Notes: generated by a model not told the origin, from the letters alone. 64,000 nt of DNA from Telluribacter sp035998675 (GCF_035998675.1 NZ_DASYHI010000015.1:186001-250000); one strand, 5' to 3'. Positions 34,025 through 43,673 are shown, counted from the stretch's first letter. Program-made: numbers and translations.

Positions 34025-34753
34025 CTACTGCTTCAGGAAACCATATTTCAGGATGCAGTACAAAGCCCGGAAGCCATCTTTCCAGTTTATTTTTTTGCCT
34101 TCATCGTAGGTACGTCCGTAGTAGGAAATACCTATTTCGTATATACGTATCCGCTTAACCCGTGCTATTTTGGCCGTTACTTCCGGCTCAAACCCAAACC
34201 GGTTTTCCACCAGTTCAATACTTTTCAGAATTCGCGTATCAAACATTTTATAGCAGGTTTCCATATCCGTCAGGTTGAGATTGGTCGCCATATTGGACAC
34301 AAACGTCAGAAACTTGTTGCCAATGGTATGCCAGAAGAACAGGATACGGTGGGGCCTGCCCCCCATAAACCGTGAGCCGTACACCACGTCCGCTACGCCG
34401 TCGATCATGGGTTTTAGCAGCAAATTAAACTCATTGGGATCATACTCCAGATCCGCATCCTGTACTATGCAAACTTCCCCCGTTGCCTGCTGAAAGCCTG
34501 TCCGTAGCGCCGCGCCTTTGCCCCTGTTTATATCGTGCCTGAAGTACTTGATGTCCTGAGTCTGCCGGTGAAGATTCTGGTAGGAAAGAATCTGCTCCTC
34601 CGTATTATCCTGCGAACAATCATTTACAATGATAATCTCTTTGGTAATGGAGTTAATAAGTTGTACGTCCTTTACTTTATCCAGAACCGTCGTGATGGTT
34701 TTACCTTCATTGTAAACGGGAATAATAATGGACAATTTCTTAATTGGATTCAT
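34025..34753 (-). CDS. Family 2 glycosyltransferase (DPM1/DPG synthase-like)
   Basis: Transfers a sugar from a nucleotide donor to a polyprenyl phosphate or glycan, on the cytoplasmic face. The 242 residues show the GT-A start LSIIIPVYNEGKTITTVLDKV, the RGKGAALRTGF motif, the metal-binding DADLEYDP and the GSRFMGG segment. There is no C-terminal membrane pair, so it is the soluble DPM1-like form. The GT-C-type gene upstream on the same strand, 90 bases away, could use a polyprenyl-linked sugar made here. Confidence 0.92.
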   Translation of the reverse strand: MNPIKKLSIIIPVYNEGKTITTVLDKVKDVQLINSITKEIIIVNDCSQDNTEEQILSYQNLHRQTQDIKYFRHDINRGKGAALRTGFQQATGEVCIVQDADLEYDPNEFNLLLKPMIDGVADVVYGSRFMGGRPHRILFFWHTIGNKFLTFVSNMATNLNLTDMETCYKMFDTRILKSIELVENRFGFEPEVTAKIARVKRIRIYEIGISYYGRTYDEGKKINWKDGFRALYCILKYGFLKQ

Positions 34754-34842
34754 ATAGGCAGAAATATGGAAAATATCAATTTGTTGTTACCCTACCGGCT
34801 TCGCTGATTGTACTGACGCTGGCTTTTATACGGAAGCCTTGG

Positions 34843-36171
34843 TCAGCTAAGCAGATGAATACCCTCAGTCAGGTAGTATACCAGATATAGAAAAGAAACC
34901 AGCAGTATGGAAGCGCTTCCGGCATAAAACAAAAGCGAAGAGGTTTTCCGGACGGCTTTCAACCCGACATACAGCAGCCACATGACCGAAAAAAACGCCT
35001 GCAGAAACAACCGGGACTGAAAACAAACCCAAACGTTGTACTTCAGGCCCGCAATGATAACCAGAATGACACTCAGCAAAAGAATACTTAGCCAGGCTCC
35101 TTCTTCCAGCTTTTTGGCAAACAGGGAGTCACTGCTTTCTTTCATAGTACGTAAAAAGCGGACGGAGGAAACGCTCTTTTTCAAAAACCCCAGGATAATA
35201 AGCAGCGAAGGTACAAGCCCCACCAGATAAATCAGGCTGCCTATGTACTTAAACGACGTACGTGACCCCAGCTCAAAGCCGTTGAATGGCTCGGAGAATT
35301 TATACCAGAACGTAGCGTAGAAAATAATGGGGTATACATGTTCGAGAAAAGGATCGCCCTGAAAAAAGGTAGGGTTCCTTACCAGCCTCTTCAGATTAAA
35401 ATAGTAGATACTTTTAAGACCCACGTAGGTATCGGCCGGCATGTACTGGAAGAAATCTATGTTATGCACAATGGGGCGTCCCTCGGCGTAGTAGTTTTCA
35501 ATGTACTTATAAGAGCCAATGCTGAGCGACAGAAAGCCAAAAACCAGCAGCCGGAATACGATAATACGGGTCGCGGTTTCTTTTTTCCAGAGCGAAAGCA
35601 ATACTACCATACCCAGCACCGGTCCAAAAGCCAGGAAAGTACCTTTGGTCAGCAGGCCCAGGCCCATGACAACGGCCAGAGCCACTTCGTTGGACTGGGT
35701 GGGCTTGTAGATATACCGGTGCAGCAAAAGAAATAGCAGAGAACCTATAAAAAAAGTAAGGGTATCGTTGGAGACGTAGAGCGAAAAGGTAACGTAGGAG
35801 TGGAGAAAAATAGCCAGTAAAAAACTGATATTACGCACCAGCACATCAGAAAACAACTTCCTGGCCAATAGGTACAGAATGTACAGATTACCCGCCGAAA
35901 GCAGCAGGGACAGGAATTGCGTAACCTTTTGGCTGGTCAGGTGGTCAAACAGAAAAAAGGGCGTTGCCAGCAGGTAGTACAGGGGGGGATGCATAGCACA
36001 GAACACCTCCCTCGTTAAGGGTAGCCGCCCCCTTTCAACTATAAAATTTATAATCTCTCCGTGGGCATCAACACCGAAGGGGGGCAACGTGATATAGAGA
36101 AACACCCTAAGCAAAATTCCAAACAGGAGCAAATACTTTAAAGCTTCTTCTCTTTTAAAAAAAGTAACCAA
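34843..36171 (-). CDS. GT-C type membrane glycosyltransferase (GT39/PMT-like)
   Basis: The product has 442 residues and about ten membrane helices. A first extracytoplasmic loop contains PPFGVDAHGEIINFI, with the acidic residue typical of GT-C enzymes that use polyprenyl-phosphate sugars. CAMHPPLYYLL is the usual following motif. It is probably involved in decorating a surface glycan or protein. The gene precedes the DPM1-like gene in the same direction, and the two make a plausible donor-synthase and transferase pair. The acceptor is unknown. Confidence 0.83.
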   Translation of the reverse strand: MVTFFKREEALKYLLLFGILLRVFLYITLPPFGVDAHGEIINFIVERGRLPLTREVFCAMHPPLYYLLATPFFLFDHLTSQKVTQFLSLLLSAGNLYILYLLARKLFSDVLVRNISFLLAIFLHSYVTFSLYVSNDTLTFFIGSLLFLLLHRYIYKPTQSNEVALAVVMGLGLLTKGTFLAFGPVLGMVVLLSLWKKETATRIIVFRLLVFGFLSLSIGSYKYIENYYAEGRPIVHNIDFFQYMPADTYVGLKSIYYFNLKRLVRNPTFFQGDPFLEHVYPIIFYATFWYKFSEPFNGFELGSRTSFKYIGSLIYLVGLVPSLLIILGFLKKSVSSVRFLRTMKESSDSLFAKKLEEGAWLSILLLSVILVIIAGLKYNVWVCFQSRLFLQAFFSVMWLLYVGLKAVRKTSSLLFYAGSASILLVSFLYLVYYLTEGIHLLS

Positions 36172-36376
36172 TGACTTAAGGAGTAGTTTGTGGTGGTTAA
36201 CTAGGGTAACAAGAAAGACAAAAATATAGAATTATAGTAAACTGTTACCTATAACCCTCCAGCGGCAAAAAGGTTATGATCTATTTTACTAAAACGTATA
36301 GTGAAAAAAATTGCCGTTATTTCGGGCTGATTTGGCTAAGGGGGATAAAAACATCTGTCGTCCTTTAATTGTAGTA

Positions 36377-37393
36377 TTGATAAAAAATACCTTTCCCTTG
36401 ATTATTGAAACGCGCGCCTACGCCCGGGCTGGTCTTTTGGGCAATCCTTCGGATGGTTTTTTTGGAAAAACACTTTCCATTTCCGTACGTAACTTTGGCA
36501 CCTCGGTGTCGCTTTACGAGTCACCCGAGCTTCACATTGAACCCGAACCTCAGGATGGAAGTACCTTTAGAAGTATCTTTCACCTGCGCGACTCGGTAAG
36601 TATGCTGGGGTACAACGGCGGTATTCCCCTGATTAAAGCGGGAATCAAAAAATTTGGAGACTACTGCGAGGAGCAGGGTATTCGCCTGCCTAACCGCAAC
36701 TTCACGGTTCGCTACCGCTCGTCTATTCCCCGGCAGGTAGGTATGTCGGGTTCCAGTGCCATCCTGGTTGCGCTGTTCCGGGCGCTCATGCAGTTTTACA
36801 AGGTAGAGATACCCATCGAAATACTTCCCTGCCTGGTACTGTCGTCGGAGTCGGAAGAACTGGGCATTGCGGCCGGCCTTCAGGACCGCGTTATCCAGAG
36901 CTACGAAGGCTGCGTGTACATGAACTTTGACCAGGAACTACTCCGGCAACGCGGCTACGGCGAGTACGAGCGGATAGATCCGGTCCTGCTTCCCAAACTG
37001 TATGTGGCTTACAATACGCAGCTCAGTAAAGTATCCGGAAAAGTACACAGTGACGTCAGAGCCCGCTTTGACCGCGGCGATGCCGACGTAGTACAGACCA
37101 TGGGTCAGATTGCCGGATTGGCCGAAGAAGCCCGCACGGCCCTACAGGAAGGCCGCCCCGACGACCTACATGCTTTGATGAACCAGAACTTCGACCTGCG
37201 CTGTACCATATACAAGGTATCGGACACCAACAAGCAACTCATCAACGCCGCCCGCGCCTGCGGCGCGTCGGCCAAGTTTGCCGGCTCGGGGGGAACCATC
37301 ATAGGTACTTATCGCGACGACGACATGCTCAACCGCCTCTTCGTGGAGCTAAAAAAATACAACGCCCGCGTTATCCGACCGTATATAGTATAA
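36377..37393 (+). CDS. GHMP kinase, glucuronokinase-like
   Basis: Phosphorylates a sugar at C1 or a related position with ATP. The N-terminus, IIETRAYARAGLLGNPSDGF, closely resembles glucuronokinase, which makes glucuronate 1-phosphate. The GHMP ATP loop is RQVGMSGSSAILVALF, and the C-terminal motif 3 is SAKFAGSGGTIIGTY. No ATG lies ahead of the domain, so the start is likely TTG at 36377 (338 residues); the frame is open back to 36311. galU follows about 200 bases downstream on the same strand and could convert the product to a UDP-sugar. Heptose-phosphate kinase is an alternative substrate class. Confidence 0.85.
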   Translation: MIKNTFPLIIETRAYARAGLLGNPSDGFFGKTLSISVRNFGTSVSLYESPELHIEPEPQDGSTFRSIFHLRDSVSMLGYNGGIPLIKAGIKKFGDYCEEQGIRLPNRNFTVRYRSSIPRQVGMSGSSAILVALFRALMQFYKVEIPIEILPCLVLSSESEELGIAAGLQDRVIQSYEGCVYMNFDQELLRQRGYGEYERIDPVLLPKLYVAYNTQLSKVSGKVHSDVRARFDRGDADVVQTMGQIAGLAEEARTALQEGRPDDLHALMNQNFDLRCTIYKVSDTNKQLINAARACGASAKFAGSGGTIIGTYRDDDMLNRLFVELKKYNARVIRPYIV

Positions 37394-37598
37394 CTTATAG
37401 TTAAAAGTGAGAAGTGAAAAACGAAAAACAGATAGAAAGAAGAGAATTTGGTAATTCCTGTCAATAATTAATTAATTCAGAAGTTTAAAATCTTAACTAA
37501 TTTTAAAATGATGGAAGTAGAGAGGAGTAAGGTAAAATAGTACTAAACGTTGTACTTTCCTCCCTTCCTGCTTTCCTCCTTTTTTACCTACCAAAAAA

Positions 37599-38471
37599 AT
37601 GATTCGTAAAGCCGTTATACCCGCCGCCGGACTTGGTACCCGCTTTTTGCCCGCGACCAAATCTATGCCCAAAGAAATGCTCCCCATTATTGATATACCC
37701 ACCATTCAGTACGTAGTACAGGAAGCAGTGGACTCGGGCATTGAAGATATTCTGATTATTTCGGGCAAAGGCAAGCGGGCCATTGAGGACCACTTCGACC
37801 GCAACTTTGAACTGGAAGCCCGCCTGGAAGAAAAAGAAGACCAAGCCTGGTATACCGAAATGCGCCGCCTGGCCGACATGGCCAATATCCATTTTGTGCG
37901 GCAAAAAGAGGCTAACGGTCTCGGTGACGCCATTTACTACGCCCGCCACCACGTGGGCAACGAGCCTTTTGCGGTCTTACTGGGTGACACCATCATGGAC
38001 TCGGTGATACCCGTTACGCAGCAACTCGTTGATACCTTCGAACAGTACGGTGGGTCGGTGATAGCCGTTGAAGAGGTACCTCAGGATAAAGTAAACCGCT
38101 ATGGTATAGTGGGAGGTACTTCACTAAGCGACACCATTATGGAACTGACCACCCTGGTCGAGAAGCCCGCGGTAGCCTCAGCACCCTCCAACCTCGCCAT
38201 TGCCGGACGCTATATTCTGACCCCCGAAATATTCCAGGCCATTGAGCAGACACCCAAGGGCAAAAACAACGAGATTCAGCTCACTGACTCCATGCTGCTC
38301 CTGCTCAAACGCGAGAATATTTATTCGCACCTGATCGAAGGCAAGCGCCACGACATTGGCAATAAACTCGACTACCTGAAAACCACCGTAGAGTTTGCTC
38401 TCAAGCGTAAGGAATTCGCCGCTCCGTTCCGGAAGTTTCTGGAAGCGTTACTGGCGCAGCAGGAAGCGTAG
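37599..38471 (+). CDS. galU: UTP-glucose-1-phosphate uridylyltransferase
   Basis: Makes UDP-glucose from UTP and glucose 1-phosphate for capsule, LPS and glycan building. The 290 residues open with VIPAAGLGTRFLPATKSMPKEML, the pyrophosphorylase signature with the catalytic Arg and Lys. The uridine-binding VVQEAVDSGIEDILIISG follows, then VEKPA and the NEIQLTD end of the family. It follows the GHMP kinase with about 200 AT-rich bases in between and has a strong terminator. A relaxed GalU that accepts glucuronate 1-phosphate would fit the neighbour. Confidence 0.95.
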   Translation: MIRKAVIPAAGLGTRFLPATKSMPKEMLPIIDIPTIQYVVQEAVDSGIEDILIISGKGKRAIEDHFDRNFELEARLEEKEDQAWYTEMRRLADMANIHFVRQKEANGLGDAIYYARHHVGNEPFAVLLGDTIMDSVIPVTQQLVDTFEQYGGSVIAVEEVPQDKVNRYGIVGGTSLSDTIMELTTLVEKPAVASAPSNLAIAGRYILTPEIFQAIEQTPKGKNNEIQLTDSMLLLLKRENIYSHLIEGKRHDIGNKLDYLKTTVEFALKRKEFAAPFRKFLEALLAQQEA

Positions 38472-38549
38472 GTCAAACAGGTACTTTCACCTTCGGGACT
38501 GTCGAATAGAAAAGTCAAAACATACCCAAAACTGTCGACTACAAACGAC

Positions 38550-38586
38550 AAAAAAGGCAGGTACCCGCGGGTACCTGCCTTTTTTA
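38550..38586. terminator. Bidirectional terminator after galU
   Basis: AAAAAAGGCAGGTACCCG is followed directly by its exact reverse complement, so the stem is 18 bases with almost no loop. It also faces the M48 gene on the other strand. Confidence 0.93.
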
Positions 38587-38634
38587 TACACTACATCTAA
38601 ACTAAAAGCTAACTCCTGATAACCTAACAGCTAC

Positions 38635-39390
38635 TTACCGGCGGCCTTCGCTTTTGGCGCGGGCCCGGATACGGGCCGCCCGGTTTTTACTGTCGGGGTG
38701 AGTAGAAAGGAACTCAGGTACCCGTCCGCCTCCGGCTTTGGATAGTTTTTCGAACGATGACGCCAGTGGCAGTACACTATAGCCGTTTTTCTTCAGGAAC
38801 TGGTAGCTGTAATCGTCAGCCTCGGTTTCCTGATTCCGGCTGAACGAAGCGCCCAGCAGGTAATCGGCTACGCCCCCTATTTCCGAACGGGAAAGGTCGC
38901 CCAGGGTACCGGCCTGCGAAGCAACCGCGTTACGTACCGCCGACCGCCGCAGGGCGCTCTTCATGGCATCATGTGAATCTTTATTGACCACGTGACCAAT
39001 CTCATGGCCAATAATGGCCAGGATTTCCTGGTCGGTCATGATGTCCATCAGCCCTTTGAAAACCCGCACACTACCGTCGGCGGTGGCAAAAGCGTTTACT
39101 TCCGGTACCAGGTACACTTTATAGTTGATAGGTATACCGCTTACGGTACGGTGGCGGCTCACAATGCGGTTCAGGCGCTTGGTATAAGGGTCATTGGCAC
39201 CCGCTACCTTGTTCTGGGCGTCCATTTGTTGCACGGCCTGCCGCGAATACTGCGCTACCTGCGCGTTGGTCAGCGTTAGCGACGTGAGGGCGTCTACTCC
39301 GGCCTTTACGGCGTGGGGATTCTGAGCCTGCGCTACCGGCACTGCCAGCAGTCCCAGCACTACTATATATATACTTGCTATTCGTTTCAT
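38635..39390 (-). CDS. Secreted M48 family metalloprotease (LoiP/BepA-like)
   Basis: A periplasmic zinc protease involved in envelope protein quality control. A signal peptide (1-22, ending AQAQ) is followed by the propiece and catalytic domain. Zinc ligands are H129 and H133 in GHEIGH and E190 in NQETEADDYS. The C-terminal STHPDSKNRAARI is the family ending. At 251 residues it is the short LoiP-like form, without TPR repeats. It is monocistronic. The substrate is unknown. Confidence 0.93.
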   Translation of the reverse strand: MKRIASIYIVVLGLLAVPVAQAQNPHAVKAGVDALTSLTLTNAQVAQYSRQAVQQMDAQNKVAGANDPYTKRLNRIVSRHRTVSGIPINYKVYLVPEVNAFATADGSVRVFKGLMDIMTDQEILAIIGHEIGHVVNKDSHDAMKSALRRSAVRNAVASQAGTLGDLSRSEIGGVADYLLGASFSRNQETEADDYSYQFLKKNGYSVLPLASSFEKLSKAGGGRVPEFLSTHPDSKNRAARIRARAKSEGRR

Positions 39391-39664
39391 GATTCAGGTG
39401 TTTAGTTAAAAACAAAAGTCTGCCTTTCGGGCACTTCCTCAGTTGGACATAGTACGGGATTAAAAGTTTAATGCCAGAACATGAATTTTACTTCATGTTG
39501 CTATACACTATTCGATATAAACTATTCATTAACAGTACTTTAAATAAAGAAACACAAACAAAGCATAGGACTTTCCTACCTTGAATAGCCCACGCAGGTA
39601 CTGCCATAACGACAGAATTTTGCGTAGTTTTAGGGATAGCTTTCTACTTCTGACCCAAGCCCCT

Positions 39665-40111
39665 ATGCACCTCCCCGAACAACTGGAAATGACCCGGCAA
39701 CAAACGCTAAGGTACTTCGACCTGCCGGAAACCGAACTGGCCAAATCCTACGCCCCCGGCAAATGGACCGTCCGGCAGCTCCTCAACCACCTGGCCGACG
39801 CCGAAACGGTACTTTACGAGCGGGTACGGCGGGTTATAGCGGAGCCCAGGCAGGTCATCTGGGCGTTTGACCAGGACCGCTGGAACGAGCAGTTAGACTA
39901 CAGTACCTTCCCCTTGTCCATTAATAAGGCTATCTACGCCGCCGTGCGGGAGGGTGTCATCCACCTGGCTAAGTACCATTACGAAACATCTGCCGAAAAA
40001 CCCTTCGTCCACAGCGAAACCGGCCTGCGCACCCTAAAAGATGAATTTGAGAAGATAGCCTGGCATAACACCCACCACCTGGAGCAGATCCGGCAGGCGC
40101 TGGCGGAGTAG
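39665..40111 (+). CDS. DinB family metal-binding four-helix protein
   Basis: DinB-like proteins carry a three-His divalent metal site on a four-helix bundle; many are thiol-dependent transferases, others are unassigned. The 148 residues show KWTVRQLLNHLADAE with the first His and WHNTHHLEQIRQAL with the last pair. The start ATG at 39665 (MHLPEQLEMTRQQTL) fits the family; the frame is open to 39581, but that part lacks homology-like sequence. It is a single gene, followed by the long repeat at 40136. Confidence 0.88.
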   Translation: MHLPEQLEMTRQQTLRYFDLPETELAKSYAPGKWTVRQLLNHLADAETVLYERVRRVIAEPRQVIWAFDQDRWNEQLDYSTFPLSINKAIYAAVREGVIHLAKYHYETSAEKPFVHSETGLRTLKDEFEKIAWHNTHHLEQIRQALAE

Positions 40112-40135
40112 TACTTTACCTGTTTTTGATTTTCC

Positions 40136-40288
40136 AGCTAACCCCAATTTGTAATTGGGACGGTGCCCCGCTGGGACGGTGCCTTACATAGCGTTTTCAA
40201 CGCGACGTGACCCTAGGCCTACTAGCTTTCAAATCGCGTCACAGATGCTATACGAAGCAACTCTGATTGCAATTCAGGGGTAGCAAGG
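40136..40288. repeat. Long composite REP-like repeat, copy A
   Basis: It is built from the CCCAATT-TGT-AATTGGG hairpin, a CGGTGCCCCGCTGGGACGGT segment, GCGTTTTCAACGC, CTAGGCCTACTAG, the ATCGCGTCACAG-TGCTATACGA core, and a GATTGCAATTC end. Copies at 43480-43607 and 46086-46253 share the order. It lies just before the TPR gene's leader. Confidence 0.8.
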
Positions 40289-40528
40289 TTAAACCTGTGA
40301 GTACAAATGCCATATCATGTTTTTTGCCCCTATTATCACGCCTACCAAGGGCGGGTGTATTTTGAAGCAATTGAAAAAAAGTGGTAGTTTTACATTGGCA
40401 AGGAATAGTAGTCATCTTTTTGTAGTCTGGAAACCACAAAGGTATGATTTACTGCTCCTTGTCTTTTTTATAAGAAAACCCTGCTTTAAGTTCCTGACTT
40501 ACCAGAAGCACCTATAAGCTATATATTC

Positions 40529-41899
40529 ATGTCCGACATCGTTACCACATCCAGTATACAGGTACTTCAACAAGTAAGCAAACAATTTGAAGTGGTAGAT
40601 AAGCTGTTGAGCTCCCGTCAGCTATTCTGGAAGGAAATTTTGGATGAACTAAATGAAGCAAAGCAATGGGAAGCTCTGAAAATAGTAGCAAATAGGTGTA
40701 TTAAAGAACTGCCTATCTGGCCTTATGCTTACTCTATGCTAGGCGAAGCTTATTATGAGTTGAAAAATTATGATGCTGCTCTTGAACAACTATCTAAATC
40801 AATTGAGCTAGACAACAAGCAACCTTCCATTTACAACCTCAGAGGCCTCTCAAAGCTTGAGCTACTAGATCCTACAGGCGCAATCGATGAATTTAACCAG
40901 GCCATTGCCTTGAATCCGAAATATGTTAATGCGTATTGTAATAAAGGTAATGCAAAATTTGACCTTGAAGACTATTTAGGGGCTATTGCCGAATATGAGC
41001 AATCCCTTATGTTAGATCCTACTTGTTCTTATGCGTATCAGAATAAGGGATCTGCAAAGAAGGACTTAGAAGACTACACAGGAGCCAAAGCCGACTATGA
41101 TCAGGCTATTGTTCTGGATCCTAAGGATGCTTTCTCATTTTATGGAAGGGGAATTGCAAAGTACAGTCTTGAAGACTACACAGGAGCCGTAGCTGACTAT
41201 GATCAGGCTATTGCTCTGGATCCTATCCATGCTAATGCGTATCTTAACAGAGGCGTTGCAAAAAACGCTCTTGAAGACTATACAGGAGCCATAGCCGACT
41301 ACGATCAGGCTATTGCTCTGGATCCAAAATATACCCTTGCCTATCATAGCAGGGGTAATTCGAAAAACAATCTTGAAGACTATACAGGAGCCATAGCCGA
41401 CTACGATCAGGCTATTGCTCTGGATCCAAAATATACCCTTGCGTATTATCGCAGGGGTAATTCGAAATACAATTTTGAAGACTATACAGGAGCCATAGCC
41501 GACTACGATCAGGCTATTGCACTGGATCCTGAGAATGCTGACGTGTATAGTAACAGAGGCGATGCAAAATACAATATCGAAAACTATTCTGATGCAATCA
41601 AAGATTACCTAAAGTCTGTTGAGCTTAATCCCCAACTTGAATCCATGTTTGGTAATATTGCTTCATGCTATTTGAAGTTGAATCAACCTCATAGTGCAAT
41701 TGACTACTATACGCGCTACCTATCCAATTACCCAAATGACCATACTACTCTTAATAACCTTGCAACTCAATATGAAGAGATTGATGATTTAGTGTCTGCC
41801 CTATATTATTATAAAAAAGCATGGAGCCTGGATCCAGAGGATAAAGTATACAAAGAAAATTTAGAATTAATTAAAACAAAAATCCGGCCTATACTATAA
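40529..41899 (+). CDS. Tetratricopeptide-repeat protein
   Basis: A cytoplasmic protein of 456 residues made almost wholly of TPR units (about eleven) after a 40-residue helical start. No signal peptide or membrane helix is seen. Five consecutive units (about residues 182-351) are close copies of LEDYTGAIADYDQAIALDP and repeat at the DNA level every 102 bases. It probably acts as a scaffold or sensor. The AT-rich base use differs from the DinB gene upstream. It lies 61 bases before the PLD-like/J-domain gene on the same strand, and both sit between repeat copies A and B, so they look like one imported two-gene module. Confidence 0.92.
   Translation: MSDIVTTSSIQVLQQVSKQFEVVDKLLSSRQLFWKEILDELNEAKQWEALKIVANRCIKELPIWPYAYSMLGEAYYELKNYDAALEQLSKSIELDNKQPSIYNLRGLSKLELLDPTGAIDEFNQAIALNPKYVNAYCNKGNAKFDLEDYLGAIAEYEQSLMLDPTCSYAYQNKGSAKKDLEDYTGAKADYDQAIVLDPKDAFSFYGRGIAKYSLEDYTGAVADYDQAIALDPIHANAYLNRGVAKNALEDYTGAIADYDQAIALDPKYTLAYHSRGNSKNNLEDYTGAIADYDQAIALDPKYTLAYYRRGNSKYNFEDYTGAIADYDQAIALDPENADVYSNRGDAKYNIENYSDAIKDYLKSVELNPQLESMFGNIASCYLKLNQPHSAIDYYTRYLSNYPNDHTTLNNLATQYEEIDDLVSALYYYKKAWSLDPEDKVYKENLELIKTKIRPIL
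41072..41581 (+). repeat. Five tandem 102-base repeats inside the TPR gene
   Basis: The unit beginning GACTAYACAGGAGCC recurs at 41072, 41174, 41276, 41378 and 41480. The third and fourth units are nearly identical. This should allow copy-number change by recombination without a frameshift, since 102 is 34 codons. Confidence 0.92.
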
Positions 41900-41960
41900 T
41901 GATACCTAATGCGGTGTCTTTACTCAGTTTTCCATTTTTCATAAATAGTTTTATAAATCC

Positions 41961-43358
41961 ATGCCCACTCAGGCTTACTTCGAAAACATACAGAAACAAA
42001 TTGTTAAGGAGCTGAGTAAGGCTGATCAATCCATACGGATTGTTGTAGCCTGGTTCACTGATGCAGAACTATTTGATATACTTTGCCGTAAACTTGAAGA
42101 AGGGGTAGCGATAGAAATACTTCTGGCGAACCATAGATTCAATAAAGAGTCAGGTCTGGACTTTAATAGATTTGTACGGCTGGGAGGATCTGTATGGTTT
42201 GTGGGTGATGCTGATGAGCGCGCGCCCCTGATGCATAATAAATTTTGTATAATAGACGAAGTAACATTACTATTTGGATCCTATAACTGGACACGCAAAG
42301 CGCAAACCAACCATGAGAGCCTGACGATTGTAGAAGATGACAAACTACTTATTATAGATTTCCTTCAAGAGTTTGAGTCACTCAAAGCCAGTCAAACCGG
42401 CGAGAACGTCGCCCAGGTAGATTGGGGTAAGTTGGTAATTCGGCTTGAAATGTTGCTGAATCTGATCCGGTTGGAAGATGAAGAGGATATAAGTTACCAA
42501 CTTTCGAAAATAAAAAAAATACTGCCCGTTACAGAAAAAGAAAAATCGCTTAAAGATGTTTATGACATTTTAAGAAAGATCGATAAGAAAGAATATTCCA
42601 AAGCTGTTGAGTTGCTTGGTCATTTGCTTGGCCGTATGAAGCAACTCGTTGTTAGAAGTGATGAAGAGATAGCTGCGCTCCAGCTGGAAATTAAATCATT
42701 GGAATGGCAGATTGCATCTATTGAAAATGAATATGTAGAATTAGAAAAGACAATATATAAATTTTCAGTACAGCATTCACAGCAGTTAGGAGATTTGATC
42801 CTATTGATATTTTTACTACAACAGCAGGTCGCACAGCGTGAGAATAACCAACAGGAAACCGAAGAAGCCAAGAGCAATTATCAACAATACCAGCATTCAC
42901 ATGAACTGAACAAAAAGAAGATATTTGTAAAGCTGAATCAGGAAGAAGAAAAGTCCATAAAAGATATGTATCGGGAAGCCTCAAAGATATGTCATCCAGA
43001 TAAGGTAGCTGATGATCAGAAGGAGGCCGCTCATTTGGTATTTATAGAATTAAAAGAAGCTTACGAAACCAATGACCTTCAAAGAATTGAACAGCTCTAT
43101 CGCGATATTAGGAATGGTATTTATGGTTTTTCATCTCAGGTGTTAACTCATAAGGAGAAGTTAATACACCGACGGAATATACTGGTAGAAAAGCGGAACA
43201 GTCTTGAAATCAAAGTTATATCCCTCAAAGAGTCTGATGCTTACTGTAAAATTACATGCGCTGGAGACTGGGAAGAGTATTTTAAACAGAAGAAAGAAGA
43301 GTTGCTGAAAGTAAAAGAGGAGCTTGAAGAGAAGCTTGCTCAACTCGAAATATTGTAG
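41961..43358 (+). CDS. PLD-like nuclease domain fused to coiled coil and J-domain
   Basis: The 465 residues fall into three parts. Residues 1-145 form a single phospholipase D-type domain with the HxK motif H92-N-K94, D99 and the following GSYNWT, as in single-HKD (DUF1669-like) nucleases that act as dimers. Residues about 150-310 are helical and partly coiled coil. Residues about 320-380 form a J-like domain with HPD at 345-347 (SKICHPDKV), which should recruit an Hsp70. A final coiled coil follows (about 390-465). It has no signal peptide and is AT-rich. It is paired with the TPR gene 61 bases upstream. A defence or repair nuclease is a fair inference; no known named system was matched. Confidence 0.85.
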   Translation: MPTQAYFENIQKQIVKELSKADQSIRIVVAWFTDAELFDILCRKLEEGVAIEILLANHRFNKESGLDFNRFVRLGGSVWFVGDADERAPLMHNKFCIIDEVTLLFGSYNWTRKAQTNHESLTIVEDDKLLIIDFLQEFESLKASQTGENVAQVDWGKLVIRLEMLLNLIRLEDEEDISYQLSKIKKILPVTEKEKSLKDVYDILRKIDKKEYSKAVELLGHLLGRMKQLVVRSDEEIAALQLEIKSLEWQIASIENEYVELEKTIYKFSVQHSQQLGDLILLIFLLQQQVAQRENNQQETEEAKSNYQQYQHSHELNKKKIFVKLNQEEEKSIKDMYREASKICHPDKVADDQKEAAHLVFIELKEAYETNDLQRIEQLYRDIRNGIYGFSSQVLTHKEKLIHRRNILVEKRNSLEIKVISLKESDAYCKITCAGDWEEYFKQKKEELLKVKEELEEKLAQLEIL

Positions 43359-43479
43359 AAAAAAGAATGCCTACGGCATGCCAAATAAGATAGTATAAGA
43401 TGTTGATAGAAGTTGCTTTCATTTTATCACCTTCTACTGTACATCAATTACCTTACTATTCTTTCTGAGGAAAACGAAG

Positions 43480-43607
43480 CAACCCCAGCGGGGGACCGTG
43501 TGACGCGATACTAGGCCTACTAGCTATTAAATCGCGTCAAAGTCGCTATACGATGCAACTCTGGCCGGGAGCCACCGCTGCTACGGTGACTCCTCCGAGT
43601 GCCCCTA
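43480..43607. repeat. Long composite REP-like repeat, copy B
   Basis: It contains CCCCAGCGGGGGACCGTG, GACGCGATACTAGGCCTACTAG, AAATCGCGTCA and GCTATACGATGCAACTCTGG, followed by a variable end. It lies between the PLD-like gene and the LytTR gene. Confidence 0.8.
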
Positions 43608-43673
43608 ATTTAAAATCATGGTTAACAGGATAAGTAGATAGTCTGTTCTAAGTCGGCAGGTACGATTGATTCG

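Noticed and set aside
40248..40517. Short frames between the DinB and TPR genes
   Set aside because: They run through repeat copy A and AT-rich leader, with no protein-like features.
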